Below are positions 30,708-39,528 of a DNA stretch of 64,000 nt, piece by piece. Location: assembly GCA_044222685.1 (NCBI GenBank), contig JBGAMU010000005.1:1-64000 (forward strand). Reading direction: 5' to 3'. The position numbers and the translations under genes are program-made. Below the pieces are notes generated by a model. The model was not told where the DNA came from, did not search any database, and saw only the letters and a list, made by a program, of their open reading frames with translations. This DNA comes from JAEUPI01 sp044222685 (GTDB lineage: Bacteria > Pseudomonadota > Gammaproteobacteria > Burkholderiales > Burkholderiaceae_C). The stretch's first letter is position 1. Each line of letters begins with the position of its first letter.

Positions 30708-31598
30708 TCATCGCGTGGTGGCACCGCGCGCCGGCAGCAGGATCAGCGCGGCCCCGGCGAGCACGCCCGCGAAGCCGAGCCAGTCGGCCGCGCTCGGCCG
30801 GTCGCCCACCAGCACCATCGCGCCGAGCACGCCGACCACCGGCACCGCCAGCGTGGTCAGCGCCGAGACGGCCGCACCCTGGCGCTGCAGCAGCCTGAAC
30901 CACAGCACGTAGCCGAGCGCCATCGCGATCACCACGTGGTAGGCCATCGCGGCGACCGTGGACCACGGCCAGGCGGCCGGCAGCGACTCGCCGGCCACCA
31001 GCGCGCCGACGACGGCGCAGACGGTGCCGATCGCCAGCTGCCAGGCCGTGTGCACCAGCCGGTCGCCGGGCAGCGGCCAGCGCTTGGTGGCGATGGTGCC
31101 GAGCGCCCAGCCGAGCGCCGCCGCCAGCGGCATCACGATGCCGAGCCAGGCGCCGCGCGGTGCGTCGTTGCCCAGGGTGCGCAGCGCCGGCCAGGCCAGC
31201 AGCGCCAGACCGAGCGAGCCGAGCAGCACCGCCAGCTGCCCGCGCCGGCTCAGGCGTTCGTCGAGCAGCCAGCGGGCGAGCAATGCCGACATCATCGGCA
31301 TCGTGTAGGTCAGCACCGCCGCGCGCGAGGTGGTCGTGTGCAGCTGCGCGAAGGCGGTGCACAGGTTGAATGCCGCGATGTTGAGCAAGCCGGCGAGCGC
31401 CAGCGTCCGCCACTGCGAACGTGGTGGCAGCAACGAGCGGCCGCCGATCAGCGCCACTGCCGCCAGCAGCAGTGCCGCGGCACCGAGGCCGAGCGCGCGC
31501 AGCGTGAACGGCGGCACGGTGGCGAGCAGGATCTTCACCGCCGGCCAGTTCAGGCCCCAGGCGAGCGCGAGGATCGGCGGAATCAGCCACGGCCGCAA
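30708..31598 (-). CDS. EamA-family (DMT) transporter 2
   Basis: About 296 residues with ten predicted transmembrane helices in two EamA repeats (FNLCTAFAQLHTTTSRAAVLTY in the first; VAMAYHVVIAMALGYVLWF-like and SALTTLAVPVVGVLGA in the second). The family exports amino acids or metabolites. No ATG or GTG fits the N-terminus; a TTG at 31598 with AGGA 10 bases upstream gives the right length. A CTG overlapping the ATPase gene's stop (31643) is an alternative. The gene lies between the transporter ATPase and the M81 gene in the same run. Confidence 0.8.
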   Translation of the reverse strand: MRPWLIPPILALAWGLNWPAVKILLATVPPFTLRALGLGAAALLLAAVALIGGRSLLPPRSQWRTLALAGLLNIAAFNLCTAFAQLHTTTSRAAVLTYTMPMMSALLARWLLDERLSRRGQLAVLLGSLGLALLAWPALRTLGNDAPRGAWLGIVMPLAAALGWALGTIATKRWPLPGDRLVHTAWQLAIGTVCAVVGALVAGESLPAAWPWSTVAAMAYHVVIAMALGYVLWFRLLQRQGAAVSALTTLAVPVVGVLGAMVLVGDRPSAADWLGFAGVLAGAALILLPARGATTR

Positions 31599-31639
31599 CG
31601 TCGTTCGGTCCTGCGCGCGCCGGCTGCCTCGACGCCGGA

Positions 31640-33262
31640 TCAGGCCGCCACGCCGAATGCGAAATCGCGTCCGGGCGCCGCGGCGAACAGCGCGCGCGTG
31701 TATTCGTGCTGCGGCGCGCTGAACACCTGGTGCGCCGGGCCGTACTCGACAACCCGGCCCTTGCTCATCACGGCCAGATGGTCGCATACCTGCGAGGCGA
31801 CGCGCAGGTCGTGCGTGATGAACAGCATTGCCAGGTTCAGCCGCGCGCGGATCTCCTCGAACAGCTTGAGCACCTGCGCCTGCACCGACACGTCGAGCGC
31901 CGACACCGCCTCGTCGGCGATCAGCAGCTCGGGCTCCATCATCAGCGCGCGCGCGATGCACAGGCGCTGGCGCTGGCCGCCGGAAAACTGGTGCGGGTAG
32001 CGGTCCATTGCCGACGCGTCCATGCGCACCAGCGCCAGCAGCTCGCGCGCACGCGCCAGCGCGGACTCGCGCGACATGCCGTAGTTGACCGGCCCCTCGA
32101 TCATCGCCTCGGCGATGTTGCGGCGCGGATTGAGCGAGCGGTAGGGATCCTGGAAGACGATCTGCACCCGCTTGCGCAACGGGCGCAGCTGGCGCGCCGG
32201 CATCATCGCGATGTCGTCGTGGCCGAGCAGCACGCTGCCGCCAGTGGGGTCGATCAGCCGCACGATGCAGCGCGCCACCGTGCTCTTGCCCGAGCCCGAC
32301 TCGCCGACGATGCCCAGCGTCTGGCCACGGCGGATCTCGAGGTTGACGTCCTGCGCCGCGTGCACGGTGCGCGCCTTGCCGAACCAGCTGCGGTCGTGGT
32401 AGGTCTTGTCGAGCTTCGTGGCCTTCAGCACCACAGGGGCGTTGTCGTCGACCGGCCGCTCGACCAGCCGCAGCGTGGGCACGGCGCCGATCAGCATGCG
32501 GGTGTAGTCGTGGCGCGGGCGCTGCAGCACGTCGTGCTTGGAACCCACCTCGACCAGGTCACCCAGGCGCAGCACCGCGACGCGCTGCGCCACCTCGGCG
32601 ACGACGCCGAAGTCGTGGGTGATGAAGAGCACCCCGGTACCGTGCTTGTGCTGCAGTTCGAGCACCAGCTTGAGGATCTGCGCCTGCGTGGTGACGTCCA
32701 GCGCCGTGGTCGGCTCGTCGGCGATCAGCAGCACCGGCTCGAGCACCAGCGCCATCGCGATCATGATGCGCTGGCGCTGCCCGCCGGACAGCTGGTGCGG
32801 GTAACTCGCCATCATGCGTTCGGGGTCGGGCAGGAGCACCTCGCGGATGATGGCCAGCACCTTGTCGCGGCGCTGAGCAGCCGACAGCGGCGTGTGCTCG
32901 CGCAGCACCTCGTCGATCTGGTCGCCGCAGGTCATCACCGGGTTCAGCGCCGTCATCGGCTCCTGGAAGATCATGCTCATGCGGGTGGCGCGCAGCTCGC
33001 GCAGGCGCGACAACGGCGCATGCGTGATGTCCTCGCCCTGCAGCAGGATCTGCCCCGCGGTGACCGGCAGCGACTTCGGCAGCAGCCCCATCACACCCTG
33101 CGCGATCACGCTCTTGCCCGAGCCCGACTCGCCCACCAGGCAGACGATTTCGCGCGGCGCCACGGTGAACGACACGTTCTGCACCGCCGTCGCGCGGTCA
33201 CCGTCCGACGGCAGCGCGATCGACAGGTTGCGCACCTCGAGGACGGGGGGGCTGGCGGTCAT
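31640..33262 (-). CDS. Dipeptide-type ABC transporter, double ATPase subunit (DppD-DppF fusion)
   Basis: 540-residue protein with two complete ATPase domains, as in GsiA/YejF. Domain 1: Walker A GESGSGKSVIAQ, signature LSGGQRQR, Walker B LLIADEPTTALD. Domain 2: Walker A GESGSGKSTVAR, signature FSGGQRQR, Walker B LLIADEAVSALD. Oligopeptide-transporter C-terminal extensions follow each. It powers the permease pair encoded just upstream; its ATG overlaps the DppC-like gene's stop by 4 bases. Confidence 0.95.
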   Translation of the reverse strand: MTASPPVLEVRNLSIALPSDGDRATAVQNVSFTVAPREIVCLVGESGSGKSVIAQGVMGLLPKSLPVTAGQILLQGEDITHAPLSRLRELRATRMSMIFQEPMTALNPVMTCGDQIDEVLREHTPLSAAQRRDKVLAIIREVLLPDPERMMASYPHQLSGGQRQRIMIAMALVLEPVLLIADEPTTALDVTTQAQILKLVLELQHKHGTGVLFITHDFGVVAEVAQRVAVLRLGDLVEVGSKHDVLQRPRHDYTRMLIGAVPTLRLVERPVDDNAPVVLKATKLDKTYHDRSWFGKARTVHAAQDVNLEIRRGQTLGIVGESGSGKSTVARCIVRLIDPTGGSVLLGHDDIAMMPARQLRPLRKRVQIVFQDPYRSLNPRRNIAEAMIEGPVNYGMSRESALARARELLALVRMDASAMDRYPHQFSGGQRQRLCIARALMMEPELLIADEAVSALDVSVQAQVLKLFEEIRARLNLAMLFITHDLRVASQVCDHLAVMSKGRVVEYGPAHQVFSAPQHEYTRALFAAAPGRDFAFGVAA

Positions 33263-34224
33263 ACCCGCTTCGCCATCTTGGGGTCGAGCGTGTCGCGCAG
33301 TCCATCACCCAGCATGTTGACCGCGAGCACCGTGACCGCCAGGAAGATGCCCGGAAAGAAGATGTTGTGCGGGTACTCGTTGAACTGGGCGCGGCCCTCG
33401 GCCATCACGTTGCCCCAGGTCGGGATGTCCGGCGGCAGCCCGACGCCGAGGAACGACAGGATCGCCTCGACCAGGATGCCCGAGGCGCAGATGAAGGTGC
33501 CCTGCACCACCAACGGCGCCACACAGTTGGGCAGGATGTGGCGCAGCATGATCTTCCAGGTCGGCGTGCCGAGCGAGATGGCGGCCTCGACGTAGGGCTC
33601 CTCGCGGATGGTCAGCACCAGCGAGCGCACCAGACGTGTGACGCGCGGGATCTCGGGGATGGCGATCGCCACCACCACCGTCAGCAGGCTGCCGCGCCAC
33701 ATGGCGACCAGCGCGATCGCGATCAGGATCGCGGGAATCGCCATCACGCCGTCCATCACGCGCATCAGCGGGCCGTCGAGCCAGCGCAGGAAGCCCGAGC
33801 ACAGGCCCAGCGCGATGCCGAAGGCCAGCGCGACGAGTGCAGTGCTGATGCCGACGATCAGCGACACCTGGGTGCCGTAGATGACGCGGCTGTAGATGTC
33901 GCGGCCGAAGCTGTCGCTGCCCATCAGGAAGCGGTGCTTGATGGTCTCGCCTTCGAGCGTGGTGATCTCGCCGCTCTTGCCGGGCAGCAGGTCGCGGCTC
34001 GCCGGGTCGAACAACGTCGGGTCCACGGTGCCGAGCCAGGGCGCGAGCAGCGCGATCAGCACCAGCAGCAGCATCACGATGCCGCCGATGCGTACCGAGG
34101 TGCTGCGGCTCGCGCGCTGCCACGCACTGGGTTGCGCGACCACGGCGGCCGACTCGACCGACAGCTTGGCGAACAGCGCCTGCTCTTCGGCGGCGCTGGG
34201 CAGCGAAGAGGGGTTGAGGGACAC
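33259..34224 (-). CDS. Dipeptide-type ABC transporter permease (DppC-like)
   Basis: 321-residue inner-membrane permease. A cytosolic N-terminal tail of about 45 residues precedes the first helix; the protein contains the OppC-type segment GSDSFGRDIYSRVIYG and the ATPase-contact (EAA) loop EEPYVEAAISLGTPTWKIMLRHILPN. About six helices are predicted. It pairs with the DppB-like protein encoded 33 bases upstream. Confidence 0.94.
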   Translation of the reverse strand: MSLNPSSLPSAAEEQALFAKLSVESAAVVAQPSAWQRASRSTSVRIGGIVMLLLVLIALLAPWLGTVDPTLFDPASRDLLPGKSGEITTLEGETIKHRFLMGSDSFGRDIYSRVIYGTQVSLIVGISTALVALAFGIALGLCSGFLRWLDGPLMRVMDGVMAIPAILIAIALVAMWRGSLLTVVVAIAIPEIPRVTRLVRSLVLTIREEPYVEAAISLGTPTWKIMLRHILPNCVAPLVVQGTFICASGILVEAILSFLGVGLPPDIPTWGNVMAEGRAQFNEYPHNIFFPGIFLAVTVLAVNMLGDGLRDTLDPKMAKRV

Positions 34225-34257
34225 GTCAGTGGCTCCCGCCGTTACGGGGGTTGTTCA

Positions 34258-35199
34258 TCAGTATCGAATGCGCGGATCGAAGAACACGTACGACAGGTCG
34301 ACCAGCAGGTTGATCGCCACGTAGACGAACGAGAACAGCAGGATCACGCCCTGGATGGTCGGAAAGTCGCGCGCCAGCACCGCGTCCACCGTCAACCGGC
34401 CGAGGCCGGGGATCGCGTAGACCGATTCGGTGACGACCACGCCGCCGATCAGCAGCGCGATGCCGATGCCGATCACCGTGATGATCGGCACCGCGGCGTT
34501 GGTCAGCGCGTGGCGCATCAGCACGGTCGACTCGGGCAGGCCCTTGGCGCGTGCGGTGCGGATGTAGTCCTCGCCGAGTGTCTCCAGCACCGAGGCGCGC
34601 GTGACCCGCGCGATCAACGCGATGTAGATCACCGACAGCGTGATCGCCGGCAGCGCGAGGTGCCGGAGCCACGGCCCCACGCCGTCGCCGATGCGCTGGT
34701 AGCCCTGTACCGGCAGCCAGCCCAGGCGCAGCGAGACCAGCCAGATCAACAGGTAGGCCAGCACGAACACCGGGATCGAGAAGCCGAGCACCGAGAAGCC
34801 CATCAGGCCGCGGTCGAGCCAGCCGCCGAAGCGCCAGGCCGCCAGCACACCGAGCGGCACCGCCACGAGCACGGCGATCGTGATGGTGATCAACGCCAGT
34901 GACAGCGTGGGCTCCAGGCGCTGTCCGATCAGCGTGGTGACCTTGGTCTTGTAGTAGAACGACTCGCCCAGATCGCCGCTGAGCAGATGGCCAGACCAGA
35001 TGGCGAACTGCTCGGGGATCGAGCGGTCGAGCCCGAGATTGGCGCGGATCTGCGCGATCTGCTCGGTGGTGGCGGCATCGCCGGCCAGCACGGCCGCCGG
35101 ATCGCCCGGCGTGAGTCGCAGCATCAGGAAGACCAGCAACGCCACGATCAGCAGGACGGGAACGGTCGAGAGCAGGCGGCGGGCGAGGAAGGCGAGCAT
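34258..35199 (-). CDS. Dipeptide-type ABC transporter permease (DppB-like)
   Basis: 313-residue permease starting MLAFLARRLLSTVPVLLIV, with LTPGDPAAVLAGDAAT after helix 1 and the EAA loop GEDYIRTARAKGLPESTVLMRHALTN. Six helices are predicted. The 165-base gap upstream contains a sigma54-like promoter (35336-35351), so this gene may head its own transcript in addition to being read from the binding-protein gene. Confidence 0.94.
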   Translation of the reverse strand: MLAFLARRLLSTVPVLLIVALLVFLMLRLTPGDPAAVLAGDAATTEQIAQIRANLGLDRSIPEQFAIWSGHLLSGDLGESFYYKTKVTTLIGQRLEPTLSLALITITIAVLVAVPLGVLAAWRFGGWLDRGLMGFSVLGFSIPVFVLAYLLIWLVSLRLGWLPVQGYQRIGDGVGPWLRHLALPAITLSVIYIALIARVTRASVLETLGEDYIRTARAKGLPESTVLMRHALTNAAVPIITVIGIGIALLIGGVVVTESVYAIPGLGRLTVDAVLARDFPTIQGVILLFSFVYVAINLLVDLSYVFFDPRIRY

Positions 35200-35335
35200 G
35201 AACGTGGGATTCTCGGATCGGGCTTCGCCGCGGCGATCAGGGCAAACGTCAAGGCCTGCGCGGCGGGATGCCGAAGCCTATCGGGTTTCGGCAGATCGGC
35301 CTCAGGGTTTCCCCACTCGGGGTGCGATCGACGCT

Positions 35336-35351
35336 CGCAAGCGCCATGCCA
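35336..35351 (-). promoter_or_regulatory. Sigma54-like -24/-12 promoter upstream of the DppB-like gene
   Basis: Minus strand TGGCAT-GGCGC-TTGCG against consensus TGGCAC-N5-TTGCA: GG and GC are correctly spaced, with one mismatch in each element. It is oriented toward the permease genes, with a leader of about 125 bases. An inverted repeat (35270-35292) lies in that leader. Confidence 0.5.
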
Positions 35352-35364
35352 TCGAACGCCCGTT

Positions 35365-36276
35365 TCACGACCGGCCACGCAAAAGGTACAGGCCGGTGGC
35401 CACGATCAGCGCGATGCCGGCGAAGCCCAGGGCGTTGGGCAACTCGCCCCAGACGACCCAGCCGATCGTCACCGCCATCGGCAGGCCGCTGTAGCGAAAC
35501 GGTGCGATCACCGCGATGTTGCCGGCGCGCATGGCGCGGATCAGGAACTGGTAACCACCGGCGAGGAACACGGCCGCCGCGGCCAGCAGCGCGACCTGCG
35601 GCGCACCGACCGGCTGCCAGCCCTGCACCAGCGTGAGCAGTCCGGATGCGACGGTGACGGCGATGGCAGTCGCCAGCGTGACGGCGATCGACGGCACGTC
35701 GCGCGGCACACGCTGGGTCAGGAAGTCGCGCAGCGCGTGCAACACGGTGCCGAGCAGGCACAGCCAGGCCCAGGCGTTGAGGCCGTCGACGCCGGGCTGG
35801 ATCACCAGCAGCACGCCGACAAAGCCGAGCCCGACGGCCAGCACGTGCCACGCCGTGACGCGGGCGCGCAGCCACACCACCGCCAGCAGCGTGATCAGCA
35901 GCGGCGTGGCCATGTTGATCGCCGTCGCGTTGGCGATCGGCATGTGAAAGAGCGCGCCCAGGTAGGCCAGCGTGGCCAGCGCGTCGATGGCCGACCGCAG
36001 CGGCACGATGCCGCGCAGCAGCGAACCCGGTACCAGCGCCACACCGGTGGCGCGCATCGTCGCGAACACCAGCACCGAGGCCATCGCCCCGCGCAGAAAG
36101 ATCAGCTGGCCGGTGGGCAATGACTGGCTGACGAACTTGACGAGCGAATCGTTGACGATGAAGCACGCCATCGACAGCGTCATCAGCTCGATGCCGTGCC
36201 GATTGGCGCGCCGCTCGGCCGCCCGCAGGGATTGCGTGCTGCCATCGGCGGGATCCTCGAGCGACGGGTCGGCCAC
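35365..36276 (-). CDS. EamA-family (DMT) transporter 1
   Basis: About 303 residues, ten predicted transmembrane helices in two EamA repeats (GQLIFLRGAMASVLVFA and FHMPIANATAINMATPLL in the first; GGYQFLIRAMRAGNIAVIAP in the second). The start is uncertain: GTG 36276 with GGAA upstream gives a 30-residue cytosolic tail; ATG 36174 at MTLSMACFIVNDSL is an alternative. It separates the binding-protein gene from its permease genes. Substrate unknown, possibly export of an amino acid or breakdown product. Confidence 0.82.
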   Translation of the reverse strand: MADPSLEDPADGSTQSLRAAERRANRHGIELMTLSMACFIVNDSLVKFVSQSLPTGQLIFLRGAMASVLVFATMRATGVALVPGSLLRGIVPLRSAIDALATLAYLGALFHMPIANATAINMATPLLITLLAVVWLRARVTAWHVLAVGLGFVGVLLVIQPGVDGLNAWAWLCLLGTVLHALRDFLTQRVPRDVPSIAVTLATAIAVTVASGLLTLVQGWQPVGAPQVALLAAAAVFLAGGYQFLIRAMRAGNIAVIAPFRYSGLPMAVTIGWVVWGELPNALGFAGIALIVATGLYLLRGRS

Positions 36277-36347
36277 GGTGGTTCCAGGCAGTCGGCAAAA
36301 CAGAACCCGCCACGCGGGCGGGTTCGCTTGGAGATGCGGCGACCGGA

Positions 36348-37934
36348 TCAGTTCTTCTTCAGGTTCCAGTAGATATTGCCGTTGGTGACGAAGAAGCCCG
36401 AGATGTTCTTCCGCGCCGCCATCGGCTGATCGTACTCGCCGAGCGGCACGTGCGTGCCGACCTCGAACATGCGCGCATGCATCTCGCCGGCGAGCTTCTT
36501 CTTCGCGGCGTCGTCGGTCGCGCGCATGAACTGGTTGCGCAACTCGACCAGCTTGTCGTCGGTGGCCCAGCCGAACCATGTGCTCTTCTCGCCGCGCGTG
36601 TCGGTGGTCGGGTTGGCGATCGGGCTCCACACGTCGAAGGTCTGCCAGGCGGTGAGGAACATGTGCCAGCCGCCCTTGTCCGGCGCGTCCTTCTTGGCCC
36701 GGCGGCCGACCAGCGTCTGCCAGTCCATCGCCTGCAGGTCGACCTTGAAGCCGGCCTGGCGCAGCAGCTGCGCCGCCACGTCGGGCAGCTTCTGGATCGA
36801 CGCCAGGTCGGTCGGCTTCATGATCACGATCGGCGTGCCGTCGTAGCCGCTGGCCTTGAGCAGGTCCTGCGCCTTCTTCATGTTGCTCTTCGCCTGGATG
36901 TCGCTGCCGGCCACGCTGCCGTAGGGCGTGTTGCAGACGAACATGCTCGGGCAGCTGCGGTACAGCGCCTTCACGCCGACCTGTGCCCGCAGGAACGGCT
37001 CCTGTGTCATGGCGGCCAGCGCGGCCTGGCGCACCTTGGCGTTGTCGAACGGCTTGTGCAGGTGGTTGAAGCGCGCCATGTACTGCAGGCCGTAGATCGC
37101 GTACTTCGGCATCTGCAGACTGGCGTCGGCCTTCACCGTCTCGAAGTGGTCGAAGCCGAGCGCCTCGATGATGTCGACCTCACCCTTCTGCAGCGCACTG
37201 ACCTGCGCCTGCGCGTCGCGCAGCGCGAGGTTCCACTCGACGCGGTCGACGTACACATGCTTGCCGCCCGTGGTGCCCGACGGCGGCTCGCTGCGCGGCA
37301 CGTACTTGGCGAACTTGGTGTAGACCGCCTTGTCGCCGGGCTTGAACTCGTCGCGCTTGAACGCGTAGGGGCCGGAACCGATGTGCTCCTCGATCTGCTT
37401 GAACGGGTCGGTGTCGGCAATGCGCTTGGGCATGATGAACGGCACGTTCGAACTCGGCTTGCCCAGCGCCTCGAGCACGAAGCCGCAGGCCTCGCCGAGG
37501 AAGATGCGGAAGGTGTCCGGCGCCGGCGCGTCCATGCGCTGCACGAACTGGAACAGCGCCGAGCCCATCGCGTCGCGCTTGCCCCAGCGCTGCAGCGAGG
37601 CGATCACGTCTTCGCTGGTCACCGGCTTGCCGTCGTGGAACTCGAGCCCCTTGCGCAGCTTGAAGGTCCACAGCCGGTGGTCGGGGCTCTCGACCCAGCT
37701 GTCCACCATCTGCGGCTTGACCTTGCCGTTCTCGTCGGTGCCGAACAACGTGTCGTAGATCATGTAGCCGTGGTTGCGGCTCATGTAGGCGGTGGTCCAG
37801 ATCGGATCGAGCACCGCGAGGTTGGAGTGCGGCACGATGCGCAGCACCTTGTCCTGCGCAGAGGCGTTGACGCCCATCAAGGTGGTGCCGGCAACCAATG
37901 CCAGCGTCATCAGGGTTCGGCGATGAAGCGTCAT
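36348..37934 (-). CDS. Dipeptide-type ABC transporter substrate-binding protein (DppA-like)
   Basis: 528-residue periplasmic binding protein, SBP family 5. Residues 1-27 are a signal peptide (MTLHRRTLMTLALVAGTTLM ... ASAQ). Family features: LRIVPHSNLAVLDPIWTTAY, the motif WTFKLRKGLEFHDGKPVTSEDV, and the late DVWSPIANPTTD segment. It delivers peptides or similar compounds to the permeases encoded downstream. ATG 37934 follows AAAGG and lies about 25 bases from the predicted sigma54 transcription start. Confidence 0.94.
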   Translation of the reverse strand: MTLHRRTLMTLALVAGTTLMGVNASAQDKVLRIVPHSNLAVLDPIWTTAYMSRNHGYMIYDTLFGTDENGKVKPQMVDSWVESPDHRLWTFKLRKGLEFHDGKPVTSEDVIASLQRWGKRDAMGSALFQFVQRMDAPAPDTFRIFLGEACGFVLEALGKPSSNVPFIMPKRIADTDPFKQIEEHIGSGPYAFKRDEFKPGDKAVYTKFAKYVPRSEPPSGTTGGKHVYVDRVEWNLALRDAQAQVSALQKGEVDIIEALGFDHFETVKADASLQMPKYAIYGLQYMARFNHLHKPFDNAKVRQAALAAMTQEPFLRAQVGVKALYRSCPSMFVCNTPYGSVAGSDIQAKSNMKKAQDLLKASGYDGTPIVIMKPTDLASIQKLPDVAAQLLRQAGFKVDLQAMDWQTLVGRRAKKDAPDKGGWHMFLTAWQTFDVWSPIANPTTDTRGEKSTWFGWATDDKLVELRNQFMRATDDAAKKKLAGEMHARMFEVGTHVPLGEYDQPMAARKNISGFFVTNGNIYWNLKKN

Positions 37935-37968
37935 GAGGTGACCTTTCGAGTCGATATGAGTGGATTCA

Positions 37969-37984
37969 AGCATTGGCTGTGCCA
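37969..37984 (-). promoter_or_regulatory. Sigma54-like -24/-12 promoter of the DppA-like gene
   Basis: Minus strand TGGCAC-AGCCA-ATGCT: the -24 element is perfect and the -12 element has one mismatch to TTGCT, with correct 5-base spacing. The predicted start of transcription is near 37958, with the ribosome site and ATG (37934) right behind. This is a strong match for RpoN-dependent control. Confidence 0.68.
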
Positions 37985-38118
37985 GCCCGCTGCGATGCAC
38001 GATTGTGGTGACAGCGGCTCCCCTTCCGGTCTAGGGCAAACACCGGGCGGCTGGAGCGAGCGGGGCAAACCCGCAGTGACGGTTGAAGCAGTGCAGTGTC
38101 CGGGGACCGTAGGCGCAC

Positions 38119-39528
38119 TCAGCGCACCGCGCCCCGCCGCGGCAGCACCGCCTGCTGCTCGGCCAGGTCGCAGAACAGGCCGGTCATCATTAGCAGGCCC
38201 TCGCGCATCAGCGGTGCGAGCACATGCTCGTTTGGTGCGTGCTGCGAGCAGGCCGGGTACGAATGGGGCACCCACACCGTGGGTAGGCCGAGGATGTCGG
38301 CGAACACGTCGTTCGGCAACGAGCCGCCCAGATTGGGCAACAGCGCGGGTTTGCGACCGGTGGTACGTTCGAGCGACTGCAGCGCCAGACGGACCCACGG
38401 GCTGTCGGGGTCCAGCCGTGTCGCGGCCATCACCACCGGCTCGCTGACCGCGATGTCGCCGAAGCCGTGCTGCTGCAGATGCGCACGCACGTGTTCGCGC
38501 AGGCGCGTGGCATCGGTGCCCACGACGAAGCGCAGCTGCAGGTGGGCGCGTGCGTCGGGCGGGATCGCGTTGACCGGCTGCGCCGGATTGCCGGTGGTGT
38601 AGGCCAGCACCTCGATGGTGTTCCAGCCGAACACGCGCTCGGCCGGCGTGAGGCCCGGCTCGCCCCAGTCGGCGTCGACGGCGGGATCGTCGACGTCGCC
38701 GCCGACCGTGATGTCGGCCAGCGCGCGGCGTACCGACGCAGGAACCGGCGGCGGGCGCAGGCCGTCGACGAGGATGCGGCCGCGGCCGTCGACGAGGCAG
38801 GCAATCGCATTGGCCATCACCGTGCCCGGGTTGCGCAGCAGGCCGCCCCAGTTGCCCGAATGATGGCCGCCGTCGCGCAGCCTCAGCGTGAGGTCGAAGT
38901 TGGCGACGCCGCGTGTGCCGAGATAGACGGTCGGCCGGTCCGCGTGTAGTCGCGGGCCGTCGCTGGCGATCAGCACGTCGGCGGCCAACTCGTCGCGGTG
39001 CGCGGCGCAGAACGCGGCCAGGCCGGGCGAGCCCTTCTCCTCGCCCATCTCGACCAGCCAGGTCACGTTGAAGCCGAACGAGCCGTCGCGTGCGCGCTGC
39101 AGCGCGGCCAGGGCGGCGAGGTTGATGCTGTGCTGACCCTTGTTGTCGGCACTGCCGCGGCCGTACCAGCGCTCGTCCGATGGCGCCAGCGTCCAGGGAT
39201 CGCGGCCCTCGCGCCAGCGGCCCTCGTGCCCGCGCACCACGTCGCCGTGGCCGTAGACCAGCACGGTAGGCAGCGTCGCGGCCTCGATGTGCCGGCCGAT
39301 CAGCAACGGCGGGGCGCCGGGTACCGGGTTGTCGTGGACGATCGAGGTGATGCCGAGCGCGCCGAGCGACGGCGCGATCTCATCGCTCAGGTAGGCGCGC
39401 AGCGTCGCGGCGCGCTCCGGGTTCTCGCTTTCCGTGGGCAGCGCGACGCGCCGCGCGAGCTCGCGCTGGAACTCGCCGCTGTCGAAGTGCCGGGCCGCCT
39501 GCGCAAGCGCGGCCTCACGCGCGGTCAT
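38119..39528 (-). CDS. M20-family metallopeptidase (dipeptidase/deacylase)
   Basis: 469-residue zinc exopeptidase. Metal-site motifs: VLVYGHGDVVRG (His and bridging Asp), WYGRGSADNKGQ, EMGEEKGSPGL (catalytic Glu pair), and a C-terminal SYPACSQHAPNEH (metal His), with the dimerisation domain between. M20 enzymes split dipeptides, remove N-acyl or carbamoyl groups, or open lactam-derived products. The start overlaps the ABM gene by 4 bases. It lies upstream of the DppA-like gene, so imported compounds may be its substrates. Confidence 0.9.
   Translation of the reverse strand: MTAREAALAQAARHFDSGEFQRELARRVALPTESENPERAATLRAYLSDEIAPSLGALGITSIVHDNPVPGAPPLLIGRHIEAATLPTVLVYGHGDVVRGHEGRWREGRDPWTLAPSDERWYGRGSADNKGQHSINLAALAALQRARDGSFGFNVTWLVEMGEEKGSPGLAAFCAAHRDELAADVLIASDGPRLHADRPTVYLGTRGVANFDLTLRLRDGGHHSGNWGGLLRNPGTVMANAIACLVDGRGRILVDGLRPPPVPASVRRALADITVGGDVDDPAVDADWGEPGLTPAERVFGWNTIEVLAYTTGNPAQPVNAIPPDARAHLQLRFVVGTDATRLREHVRAHLQQHGFGDIAVSEPVVMAATRLDPDSPWVRLALQSLERTTGRKPALLPNLGGSLPNDVFADILGLPTVWVPHSYPACSQHAPNEHVLAPLMREGLLMMTGLFCDLAEQQAVLPRRGAVR

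Noticed and set aside
29285..30898. 537-codon plus-strand frame opposite the M81 gene
   Set aside because: Shadow frame rich in His, Arg and Gln; the minus strand encodes a recognisable metallopeptidase.
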